Below are positions 10,192 through 22,300 of a DNA stretch of 64,000 nt, piece by piece. Position 1 is the stretch's first letter. Each line of letters starts with the position of its first letter. The stretch covers positions 310,001-374,000 of the forward strand of contig CANJKZ010001112.1 of NCBI GenBank assembly GCA_947471745.1, read 5' to 3'. Both the position numbers and the translations under genes were made by a program. This DNA is from Closterium sp. Naga37s-1 (taxonomy: Eukaryota > Streptophyta > Zygnematophyceae > Desmidiales > Closteriaceae). The notes beneath the pieces were generated by a model that saw only the letters and a list, made by a program, of their open reading frames with translations, did no database searches and was not told the DNA's origin.

Positions 10192-12241
10192 ATGGAGGTC
10201 TGTCATGCTAGGCTAGACGGTATGGCCGCAATTCACGCGCTGGTCGTCGAAGCCATTAGGTGCTGTCAATCTGGACTTACGGATGAAGCAGATTCCAGAT
10301 GCATCACTATCTCGCTAGCCAAAGTTGCTGGTGTCAATTCAGAAGATAATGTCGAGGCTTCAAAAGGAACATTTGCGATAAATCACACTGGAGAGCCTCT
10401 GGCAGACAAGAATCCCGCAACTTTCATCAATCGTCTAGTTTCGTCTACTACCTTCCAGCAGACGGCTGGTGCACTTGGTTTCCCACAGATTGCATGGGGT
10501 GAGAACCCTACAAGATTCTGTCGGCCATTCGGAAACTTCCAAAGCACCTTTTTGTAGCCAATTTGTTGCTTGGGAGAAATTCAAAACATCAACTTTTCCG
10601 GTTTTCCCTGTCCGCAGGTGACGCCGTTGCTTTGATGACCACAGGTAAGTGTGTTGTGGGCATTTTCTGGTTTGAATCAATGGAAACATTTCATATGGGC
10701 AATTGCCACAGGAATTCACGACACCGACGTCAAGAGGTACGTTGTCGACATTCCAGATGAAGGTCAACCGACATGGTCTCAGCTCCCCTCCATTGCAAAG
10801 CCAAAGGGAGCCTACTTTTCTGGCTTTGAGGTTTCTTTCGAATTTCATGGAGTCGTAGAGGATGCTGCGCTGAGACTCTACGAGCTCATCGGGATGGTGC
10901 GTACACATTGTTATGGCACAAGTAGCGAACGCAATGGTTAATACTGAAATTACACCTTTTTTGTGTTCAGGTGACCGTACTTCAATCACAGGTACGCCGA
11001 ATCTGTTTGCTGTTTCTTTGCTTGTGGCATGAATTACCACCTCATCCCCCATGACACGTTTCAGACTGCTATCAGCCTTTCATTGGGAAATTTCTGCGAC
11101 GAGTTTCTAACATTGGTCCATGACTTACCGTCCGCACCAAAAGAGGCCGCCCCTGGGGTGCTACAGTTATCCTATGCTCCAGATGACGAAGCCTTTGAGC
11201 TCAGCAGATTAGAAAGGTTCAAGACAGGCGTGCTCCAGTCGTGGTTATCAGAACGTGATGTTAGGTCAGACTCGGGGCAGGGGCAGACAAAGGCTGCTCC
11301 ATGTATCGCATCAGGTAGCGCGACTCATCGCTCATGGAATTTGGACTGCATTGCTTCGTACGAAGAAGGGTCGAAGGACGAAATCACTGTGAGTGAAAAC
11401 TAGATTAGGACCATTATCCTCTTTCGCCCTTTTTTGAAGCATTAACGAGTGCTTTTATTAACTTCCAGGTGAAGGTGTTCAAAGACTGGTCGCCCCTTCT
11501 TGATGGATCCAGTCTCGTAGTGGCCTTGTCTGAAAGCAAGCTCTGGAGCGGTTTCGGAATTAGCATTGCGGATGCTGCTATTCACAGTTTTTACGGTATT
11601 CTCCACACCGAGAAGAGTTATATGGAGAAGCACCTCAATATATGTCTCCATCTGCACAGCCAACATATCTCATCGTATGCGTCTCGCTCCCATCTACCCG
11701 GATCTCTTGCTTTATCACTCCCTCTTCCCTACGTATTGTTTTTAGTTGTCTGGATTGTCGTGTTCTGCTTTCTAAGTTGCACCCAACTTTCCATGAAGCA
11801 GTGCAAAATCTGAAATTGTTCCGCGGAAAATCCTTTTGAAGCTTGTCAAGGATGCAGTTATAGCATCGTTGCAACCGCTCAAGACTCAGGTTCCCGGAGA
11901 GTTTTCATCTGTACATCAAGCAAAGGTAAACAAGGGATGACATGCTCGCTATATTGTGGTTAGTGGATCAGTGGATGATGAGTTTTGTCTTTCAGGTTGG
12001 CAATTGCTTGCCGGATCTGGCAACCAGCCTTGCAGCTATAGTGACGGATTCCAGCAATCCACATTTTCAAGAAGAGTGCTCCAAGATATTGGGTGTTGAG
12101 GACATCAAAGATGTGGAAGCTGCCATCCTGGAAAGGCTGAGTAAGATTTCAATGACATCTCAAGATAGAGGGAAAAAGCTGCATTGCAAGCGTCAGTTGA
12201 AGATGGTAGATGAGATGGATGTAGATTGGACGCTTGATTGA
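10192..12241 (+). CDS. Unrecognised eight-exon gene, 479 aa
   Basis: Exons: 10192-10498, 10618-10644, 10712-10896, 10971-10991, 11065-11388, 11469-11674, 11802-11925 and 11996-12241. All donors and acceptors are GT..AG and the phases close exactly to 1440 nt (479 codons plus stop). Two exons are tiny (27 and 21 nt). The product is soluble-looking, with no signal peptide or membrane span. It is mixed alpha/beta in character, with segments such as YVVDIPDEGQPTWSQLP, GFEVSFEFHGVVEDAALRLYELIG and IVPRKILLKLVKDAVIASL, and a charged C-terminus. I could not assign a family. Unlike ClpD and its downstream neighbours, its introns are short and carry no exon echoes. Confidence 0.65.
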
Positions 12242-13381
12242 TGAAAGAAGCCGTTCACCCACCACATTGCATTCATGGGCAATTCTTATTGCAACATTTG
12301 GAAGTCAGGCCCTTGAAACATGTTAGTGGCAAACCAGAATGTACGGTTGATCTACCACAAACACCGAGTACGATAACGAGGATAACTTTAGGGGTCAGGA
12401 GGGAAGATTTGGCTGACGCGGTAACCCAGAATCACACGTCGTTCAACCCAATGAAACGCTCCCAAGGAACCGCCCATGCTATTAGCAAATCAGCTTCCTT
12501 CCCTCACTTCGGCGTTGATCTCATTGGCAGCATGTGCCCGTCTTGCCTTTGGATCTGCGAATGCGGATCCACGTCACCTGTCACGAAATCAAGCTGGCGG
12601 TTCTTCAGATGGGCAGATTGCTTGCGGCGCGCATTCCTTGCTGCGCTCGGGCAATCGGCGGAGGGGTCTGCCAGAGAGGCAAGCAGCATGGCGCAGTGTG
12701 GGGGAATTGAGCGCGTGGATGCGGCAGAGACTCGCATGACAGGGGCGGAAAGGAGTTGAGAAACCGAGGCGGCTCGGGCAGTCAGACCCAAGATTTTGCT
12801 GATTTCTGTTGTTCACCCATTCTTGGAATGGAGCAGAGGTTGCGGTTTCGCCCAGAGCTCAAAACTAAGCTGGTAACCACTGTGTGAACCCGTTCACCAG
12901 TGGCACACCTCGCTAAAGTCGCAATTCTGTAGCGTTGTCTCGCAGAGCGAAATCCATGTTGCACGCGAACACAAGACGGGCAGCATGTGAAGACTTTCCT
13001 TGGCTTCTTCACGATGTTCACCCTCTTCACCCACACCACACCAGTTTTTCTGTCCCCAAGGGCCATTTCGTAAGGCATCCAAACGTTGCATGGTGTTATC
13101 TGAAGTTGGTGAAACTCGCTGATTGAGCAGCATAGCTCAGTTCCTCATCCGTATATAATTCCAGCTTCAAGCTGTGTTCGTCTCTCCGCGCTTTAGGTCA
13201 GAATCAGCTTTTTTGCGAGCAGCACTCGCGAGAGGGTCAACGGGCTCGCCGTTATCTCCTAGACGGCTCACAAGGGCTCCGTCTGAGACCTTCTCGCCTT
13301 CAGAAACCGAAGTCTGTAGTTTTTGCAGACGAAATTTGAATACCACCATTCGGCTCCACGGGACCTCACTCGCTATCCGCC
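12242..13381. promoter_or_regulatory. Intergenic region with TATA box for ClpD
   Basis: No gene recognised. A good TATA box, TATATAATT, lies at 13152-13160, about 225 bases before the ClpD ATG, in the expected orientation. The rest holds only short chance frames. Confidence 0.55.
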
Positions 13382-16300
13382 ATGAGCTACCAGACGTCTC
13401 CATCGTCTATTTTCTCCCCGTCCTCTCTTTCCTCTGCAATTATCGCTCCCTCCTCTCTCGTCCGTGCATCGCTACCCCGTTCCTCTCCCCTTCTGCGTCA
13501 GCTCAATCTAAACTCGTCCGCCACTCGCTCCCATGCTGCAACCTCCGTGTTTCACGGCGCGTTTGACGGCCTGCACCGTCAGAAGCTCCCCAGCAACCCC
13601 TCCTCCTCCTCTCTTTCTCACTCCGCGGCCTTCCACGAAGCTGCGGACCGTCATATTCAGGCTCCATCTCTCCCTGCGAGCGCCGCCTCCGACGCCGCTT
13701 CTTGCGGCCGGCGCGCGGTCGTGACAGCGGTATTCGAGCGTTTCACGGAGCGGGCGATTAAAGCCGTGATGATGGCTCAAGCGGAAGCTAAGGTGCTCGG
13801 GCGAAAAGAGGTCGCGACGGAGCAGCTTTTACTCGGCCTAATTGCGGAGGATTTCGCGAGCGGCGGGAAACCCGGCGGTTATCTCGGCTTGGGGATGACT
13901 ATCCGCAGCGCGCGGGGCGCCGTCGGAGAATTAATTCGAGACGGTCGGCTGCCAGCCGCGGGGGGTCTCCCGGCCGGCAAGCCGGCGTCGGAGGTGCCGT
14001 TTTCGAGCGGCAGCAAGCGGGTGTTTGAGAAGGCGCTGGAAGAATCGCGGAAGCATCGTCATAACTTCATCGCACCGGAACATCTGGCGGTGGCGCTGGT
14101 GCAAGTGGAACAGGAAGGAGCAGCGTTGGTGATGGCGAGGTGAGAAGGTTGACTTTGGAGTCCGGTGCGTGTCATGATTTGCAAACGAAAGGCGAAATTG
14201 CATGTGTTAGGGGGAAGCATCGTCACACGGAATGCGGATTTCCATGTCTTAGGGTCATAGCTTCATCGCGCCGGAACATCTGGCAGTTGCACTGGTGCAA
14301 GTGGAGCAGGAAGGAGCAGCGTTGGTAATTGCGAGGTGAGAAGAATGCTCAACGCTTGTAGGGTGGCAAAAACTTCACCTGAAACGTCGCGTACAGCATC
14401 GTCTGGAGTAGGTAGCGGTAGTGTCTCACTCCCTCATCCGATTCACTCTTTCTGTCTGTTCCTCTCCTCTGTTGACTTAATTGACTGCGTTGACTGGCAG
14501 CCTGGGAGTGCTGCAGCACCGCCTGCACGAGGCAGCGTTGGCGCGGCTCAAGGGCGAGCTGGACCGGCCCTCTAACCCCCTTTCTCCCCTTTGTTGACTG
14601 CGTTGACTTTCAGTTTGGGAGTGCAGCAGCATCGCTTGCACAAGGCAGCGTTGGCGCGCCTCAAGGGCGAGCTGGACCGCGACGGGCACTCCTTTTACTC
14701 CCTCTCTCTCCCCTGTTGACTGCGTTGACTCTCTGTGTTGACTGCGTTGACTGCTTTGACTTTCAGCCTGGGAGTGCAGCAGCATCGCCTGCACGAGGCA
14801 GCGTTGGCGCGCCTCAAAGGCGAGCTGGACGGGGACGGGCGCTCCTCGGAATCGATCACCAACCCTTCCTCGCGGCCCTCCGCCAGCCCCAGCAGCAGCA
14901 AACCCGCCAGCTCGCCAGTGCGCAAGGGGCGTGGGAAGAAAGGTACGGGAGTCTGTCTTGGTGTGATGGGGCGGATGGTGTGTTGCGCTCCTTGGAATTG
15001 ATCACCAACCCCTCCTCTCGCCCCTCCACCAGCCGCAGCAGTCCCACTAGCAAGTATGCTAGTTCGCCAGTCCGCAAGGGGTGCGGGAAGAAAGGTGAGA
15101 GGGGCTTGTTGTGGTGGGGTGGATGGTTTGGTTTGGTGCGTCCAAGTAGTTGTGCTCTGCCTGGTGGCCTCTTCTTGTGTGTGTGTGTGTTGGTTCGCGC
15201 GGCTCAAGGGCGAGCTGGACGGGGACGGGCGTTCTTCCGACTCCATCACCAACTCCTCCTCTTGGCCCTCCACCAGCCCCAGTAGCAGTCCCACTAGAAA
15301 GTTTCCAGTTTCGCCAGGCCGCAAGGGACGCGGGAAGAAAGGTACGAAAGAAGAACGATTTCCCTGTGTTGTACCGTCACAAGGGCGAATTGGGCAAGAA
15401 TAGAAGTACTTAAGCAACAGGAACAAGAAAAGCTAGCAGATGTACGAAAGCTTATTATAGCCGGTTCTCGAAACCATCATCAAGAAAGAATTGCCCATTA
15501 GAGCGGCTCAGGTGCACAGGGAGTCGTGCCCAGCCTTCTGTGATTCCTGTGAAGTGAGACGCTTTTTGAGGCGCTCAAAAAAGGAATTGCTTAGGCCCTG
15601 CCTTGTGTGATACAGCGTTCCCCCCCTGAGCTTCCCATCTCTTCCTTCCCCGCTACTCCGCAGCAGCAGCTCGAAGTGCTTCGAAGCAGTTCTGTACTGG
15701 CATAACGGCCATGGCTGTGCAGTATGGTGCAGGATTCAGGAGCATTGTGTTGCTGCTTTTCTCTCCATTCTTTCCCTTCATAACATATCCCCCTCACAAG
15801 CATCAGCGCAGCAGAGTGCGTTGGAGCAGTTCTGCACGGATCTAACGGCCATGGCGGTGCAGGCAGGGATCGATGAGGTTGGCTTGTCACTCCTTCCCTC
15901 TCATTTCGTCATGTCTATTTATCATTCCATTCCCCCGCCCCCCCCCTACTCGAACAGCAGCGCAGCAGAGCGCGTTGGAGCAGTTCTGCACGGATCTGAC
16001 GGCCATGGCGGTGCAGGGAGGGATCGACCCTGTGATTGGCCGAGAGGCGGAGGTCGCTCGGGTGGTGCAGGTGCGTTCTTGTGTTGAGATGCTGCCACGA
16101 AACACCTCAGACTGACAACTTTCAAAGCCGTCAACAAGATCAAATTCGTTGTTCAAGAGTCGGTTAGTACTTTTACATGTCCTCCAAGAGCCGCTTCTCT
16201 CCATATTCTTTTGTTTTTTCGAACGTCTCTTGATTCCGCTATTCAGTGTGCCATAAAAGGTAGTGGAATCGGAGTCCAGTAGCATTCATGGCTAGTGCAT

Positions 16301-19300
16301 CAAGACTTCTCTTCAAACAACATTTCACGGGCAGATACCCGCCATTATGTAGCGTTGTGTTCAGAGTACTTGCCTGCGGAATGCCTTTTGAAGAGCACTG
16401 GCGATGCATCAGCCATGAATGCTGCTGGTCACCCCTTCTCGTACCTTTATGGCACGCTGAAGAGCGGATTCGGGAGACTCTCGAGAGAGCCAATGAATGT
16501 GGAGGGGAGAGTCTTTCGGCCTTAGTTTGACAGCCTTGGGTTGGGTGTTGTCGAGGTAGAGACGAGCTCGTTGTTTTAAATATATTCTGTACAATTAATA
16601 ATGAAAACACAACTAAATAATGAGAAATATAGAGCCTTGTATTGTGGGAAAAAAGGAAGGGCAAAGGGCGGGGGGCAAAGAGCAAAGGTCACAGAGCTAA
16701 ATCCTCTCTCGCTCTTGCACCAAGACAACCCCGTGCTGCTAGGAAAGCCGTGGTGGCCAGAGAAGGCGTTTGTATCTTTGGCCCAACAGTTTGTGCCACC
16801 CTTCCCTCTCACCACTTGTTAATCTTCCACTCCTATTTCTCCCCTTCTTATCCCCATCTATTTCTCGCTCGTTGCACCAACCCTTAGCTGCTAGGCCAAC
16901 AAGGAATGGCAAAAACTCCTAGAACCCTTTTTTTGGCTCAACCGTTTGCCCTTTCTTCCGCTCCTCTCCGTCCCCACCACTCCTTCCTCCCGCCTGCCAC
17001 CTCTCACGTTCTCTTAATTCCTTTCAGATCCTTGCTCGTCGCACCAAGAACAACCCGCTGCTGCTGGGGGAGCCAGGGGTGGGCAAGACGGCCATAGCAG
17101 AGGGCCTGGCGCTTAGGATAGCAGAGAACGACGTGCCACCGTTCCTACAGGTGAGAGGTCTTGGGGAAAAGAATGTGCTGGGTTGGGAACGGGGTAGCAT
17201 GTGCCAGGTTCCACAGCCGGGGGTGGGCAAGACGGCCATAGCGGAGGGCTTGGCGCTGCGCATCGTTGAAAACGATGTGCCGCCGTTCCTGCAGGTGAGA
17301 GGTGTTGTTGCTGTAGGCTGGGTTGCTGCCTGCAGAGAGGGTGGGCAAGACAAGACGGCCATGGAAAAGCGTCTGGCGATGAGAATCTCAGAAAATGATG
17401 TGCCGTGCCACAGTGCCCTTCAAGTGAGTGGTCTTTTAGACACAGACAGCCTCACATAAAGGCCTGCTCTCTGTCTGTCTCCTTCCCTCTTCCGCCCTTC
17501 GTCCACCAAGGGAAGGAAGCGCCTTCTATCTCTGGCAGGAGCGAAGGAGCAAGGCGAGCTAGAGCTGAGAGTCACGTCCTTTGTTGCCGAAGCGATGGCA
17601 GCAGCGGGGGAGGTGATTCTGGTGATAGACGAGGTGCATACGGCTCTCAAACAATCTTTTCTCTTTCTCTCTCCCCTGCTTTCGACACCAGGGCAAACGG
17701 CTTCTATCCTTGGACATGGGGAGGGTGATGGCAGGAGCCAAGGAGAGAGGGGAGTTAGAATTGAGGGTGACTTCTTTGGTGGCAGAGGCGGTGGCAGCAG
17801 CGGGGGAGGTGATTCTGGTGATAGACGAGGTGCACACGATGGTGGGAGCTGGCGCCGTGGGGAGGGGCAGGGACGGTGGAGGGTCAGGACTGGACATCTC
17901 GAATCTGCTCAAGCCTGCTCTGTCCCGAGGGCAGATTCAGGTGAGATAGAGAGTTATTGAGTGCAGTTTGATTAATTGATTTGGAGGAATGATCTTGGTG
18001 CTGCTGTTTGTTGATAGATGAGGTGCACACGATGGTGGGAGCTGGCACTGTGGGGAGGGGACGGGACAGTGTTAGGGGCTGAGTGCGGTTGAGTGCTGTT
18101 TGGACTGGTAATCTTCAGGAATGATCTTGGTTTTGGCAGTGATAGATGAGGTCACACGATGGTGGGAGCTGGCCTGGCGACAGGGAGAAAAAGCATGGGA
18201 AGCAACGCACGCCTCATTCATAGCAGAGGCAGTTTCTTTGACAGCATTAGCAACTGGAGAAGAGAAGGTGAGTGCAGCAGGAGTTTGGATACAGGACACA
18301 TTGCGAGTGCTTGCAGCTGGAGTAGCCAAGGTATTTGAGGGGCAGCAGCCAAAGTGGATGAGAGGGTGACAGTCAAACCAAATATTGAAGCAGGGGGAAC
18401 AGCACACACCGCATTAGCAGCAGGAGAAATGATTGCAAAGACACCCATGGCAAGAGCTACAAGTGTGACGCTGCAGGTAAAGTCGCTTGTGCTGGGGCCG
18501 CTCACTCCCCTCTTCGCACCCCGTGAGCGGCTTTACCTGCAGCGTCGCCCTTGTGGCCTTTCGTACTTTTACATTTGCCGTTAATGTTGTTGCAATCCCT
18601 TCTTCTTCTGCTAGTGCGGCGTGTGTTGGCCTCTCTGCTTCTTTTTCTGCTAGTGCTGCTGCCCATTCATCCGCTTTGGCTGTCGCCCCTCTTTTGCTTC
18701 GGCTGCTCTAGCTGCAAGTGCTGCTAATGTGTCTTGTGTCTCTACCCCTATTGCACCTGACCTCTCGTCTTTCCTTCATCCCCCCCTCAACTATCAGAGC
18801 ATCTGTGCCACCACAACCACCAGCGAAATCGGCAAGCACTTGGAGAAGGGCAAGGTATTGGCCACACGTGCATTATGGCCTCCCATGTACCACCCCAACC
18901 CCCCTTCCGTCCCCTCACTTACACCCCTTTTCCCTTCAACCATCAGTGCATCGTCACCACCACCAGTGAGTTCAGCAAGCACTTGGAGAAGGACAAGGCT
19001 CTGGCTCAACGTCTGGTGCTTACTCTCCCCCTTCACCTCACCGCCTTCCTTGTCTCCCCCCCTCCCATATATCAGTGCATCGCCACCACCACCACCTGCG
19101 AGTTCCGCAAGCACCTCGAGAAGGACAAGGCTCTGGCTCAACGTCTGGTGCTTACTGCTCTCCGCCTTTATCCCACCCTTCCCTTTTCCTCCCCCCATAA
19201 CATCAGTGCATCGCCACCACCACCACCAGTGAGTTCCGCAAGCACCTTGAGAAGGACAAGGCACTGGCCAGGCGCTTTCAACCGGTGACGGTGGAGGAAC

Positions 19301-22300
19301 CTTCAGAGGTGAGTGGGTGTGGGATGCTCTTATAACGCGGATGGGATGGGACGGTTGTGCTGTGGTATGGTTGAGAAGGACAAGGCTCTGGCCCGGCGCT
19401 TTCAGCCGGTGACGGTGGACGAGCCCTCAGAGGTGAGTGGGAGACTGTATCCTATAACGAGGATGTGGTATAACGAGGATGTGGTATAACGAGGATGTGG
19501 TATAACGAGGATGTGGTATAACGAGGATGTGGTATGTGTGCTGCGGTTGGGTGGAGAAGAGCAAGGCTCTGGCCAGATGGTTTCAGCCGGTGACTGTGGA
19601 CGAGCCTTGGAAGGCTCTTATAACGCGGATGGGATGGGATGGGAAGGGATGGGATGGGATGGGATGGGATGGGATGGGATGGGATGGGATGGGATGGGGT
19701 GGGGTGGGGTGGGATGGGGTGGGGTGGGGTGGGATGGGATGGGATGGAATGGAATGGGATGGGATGGTTTGTGCAATGGTATGGGTGAGAAGGACAAGGC
19801 ACTGGCCAGGCGGTGTCAGCCGGTGACTTTAGACGAACCATCAGATTTGAGAGGGGGGTTGCATCTTATAACGGGGATGGGATGATTCGGTATATGAGAA
19901 GGGACGACGAGGCTCTGGGATGGGCTGAACTCTACACTCTCAGCATGTTCCACGCCCCTCCCAGGAAGCTCCCTTAGCCATCTCACTATATGAGGCCCAC
20001 CACAAGCTCCCTTAGCCATCTCACTATATGAGGCCCACCACAAGTGTGCTCTCATCTCACAGACGGTGCTCTCCTGGCTGGAGCGACCCTCTCCCCGCAG
20101 ATCATCCCCAATTGCTGTGGGGTGTAATGCGGTGTACGCCGATGCAATGTGGTGTAACGTTCTTTTGATTCCCTCGTCCCTCCTCTGTCCAACTCAACCC
20201 ACCTTCAGGAAGCCGCCCTAGCCATACTGCACGGCCTGCGGCACGTTTACGAGGCGCACCACAAGTGTGCTCTCACTGATGCTGCCCTGGCAGCCGCTGT
20301 AACCCTCTCCTGTGTGGCGACTCACGGTACCTCCACTCTCTGTGCCTTCTTTCCCTCCCTCCCTCCCTCCTCACTCCTCACACGAAGCCGCTCTGGCAAT
20401 CTTATACCACCTGCGCCACCTATACAAGGCCCACCACAAGTGTGTTCTCTCCGATTCCGCCCTGGCAGCCGCTGTAACCCTCTCTGCTCGTTTCATCCCC
20501 GATCACCGCCTGCCCGACAAGGAAATTGACCAAATCGATGCGGCGGCCAGTAGGAGCAGGGTGGAGGGCAGTGAGGGGAGGAGAGCAGGCGACTCACAGT
20601 ACCACCCCTTGTGCATTCCTTCCCTTCCCTCTCTGCCCGCTTCCCCCCTTTCAGGAAGCCGCCTTGGAAATCCTACACGGGTTAAGGCACCTGTTCGAGG
20701 CCCACCACAAGTGCACTCTCACGGACGATGCTCTAGCAGCAGCAGTCACCCTCTCTGCCCGCTTCATCCCCGACCGCTGCCTGCCGGACAAGGCAATTGA
20801 CCTGACCACGAGGCGGCCAGTAGACTGTGACTCACAGTACCACCTCTTGTGCCTTCTGTACCTTCCCTCTCTGCCCGCCTACCCCCTTTCAGGAAGCTGC
20901 CTTAGAAATCCTACACGGTCTGAGGCACCTATATGAGGCTCACCACAAGTGTGTTCTCTCCGACTCCGCCCTGGCAGCAGCAGTCACCCTCTCTGCGCGC
21001 TTCATCCCCGACCGCTGCCTGCCTGACAAGGCAATTGACTTGATAGACGAGGCGGCCAGTAGGAGCAGGGTGGAGGGTAGCAAGGGGAGGAGGAGGCGGG
21101 CGAGTGGGGTGCTGGAGAGGGGCGCGGAGGAGTACTGGCGGGAGATTCGCATGGCGCAGGCTGCACACGAAGCGGTGAGAATGGGTGGAATGCGGTGCGG
21201 TTGGGGTGAAGGATGGGTTTGATGGGGCAGGCTACACCTCCTTCCTCTCTCGTGACTGCCACACCCACGCCAGCAACAACACCTCGGGAGCAGGAAACTC
21301 CTTCCACGTGTTGCAGCACAACCCTTCGATAAGTCAATTGAGTCGACTCAGAGAGCAACAACAACCTCAGGAGCGGAAACTCCTTCCTCCTTCCACACCA
21401 CCACCTCTCGGGTTCCCGCTGATTCTCTCTCCCCGTGCAAACCCATGCCGCTCACAACCCTTGTTTTGAGTCGACTCAAAACTACGTTTATTCTCTCTCC
21501 CCGTGCAAACCCATGCCGCTCACAACCCTTGTTGTTGCGGTAGCCTTTGAGCATTCTCTTATACCACCTGTAACGTCTCTCACCTTCTGCTGCTGCTTCT
21601 CACTCCCCCTCTCTTCCCCTCAACTCTCTGATTTTCTCTTGCATTCCACAGGCACATGCGCGCCAGAACCCCTTCACCTCGCTCACCTCCTTCCTCTCCC
21701 ACGACAATCACACCCACGTCGCCGACACCACCACCGCTGCTGTTTCTCATTTCCCTTTCTCTTCCCCCACTTGCTCTATTTCTCTCCCCCCTTGCAGGCC
21801 CATGCGCGCCAGAACCCCTTCACCTCACTCACCTCCTTCCTCTCGCAAGACAATCACGGCCACGTTGCCGACACCACCACCGCTGCTGACGCCGCCGCTG
21901 CTGCTGGTCGGTCCAGGAGTGGCATCACCGGCAGGAGTGACAAGGACGACAGGTAAGGCGATTGTTATCCCATTATATAACTCTCACACGGACACTGACA
22001 GCGTTATCTAACTCACACACTCAACACTCGCGTTAGCACCACCACCGCTGCTGACGCCGCTGCTGCTGGTCGGTCCAAGAGTGGCATCACTGGCAGTGAC
22101 AAGGACGACCGGTGAGATTCGCCAGATTTACCACTCTCATCCTCTTACTCTACTCTCACACACACTCGCACCCAGGACAACACTGTCGTGTGTCTCTCAC
22201 AAACAACCACACCCACTCTAACACCGCGACGCTGCTGCTGCTGCTGGTCGTTGCGAGAGGCATCAGTGGAAGTGACAAGGAAGACAGATGAAACTTGCCA

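Larger units (their letters stand above)
18798..19845 (+). repeat. ClpD exon 6 echoes, six partial copies
   Basis: Three upstream copies (about 18798-18860, 18945-19020, 19072-19155) carry cag acceptor plus tgcatcgccaccaccacc and gagaaggacaaggc but end before the 3' part. Three downstream copies (about 19370-19436, 19554-19620, 19788-19845) begin at gagaaggacaaggc and run through the 3' part; the first keeps the gtgagt donor. The intact exon, 19207-19308, encodes the conserved [20 protein letters not shown] segment. Confidence 0.92.
21240..22295 (+). repeat. ClpD exon 8 echoes, both sides
   Basis: Upstream copies of the 5' part occur near 21246-21285 (degraded) and 21645-21745 (caggcacatgcgcgccagaa...). 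Downstream copies of the 3' part lie at about 22034-22118 (ending gacaaggacgaccg with gtgaga donor) and about 22200-22295. The intact exon is 21798-21952, a low-conservation linker between the two AAA domains. Confidence 0.85.
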
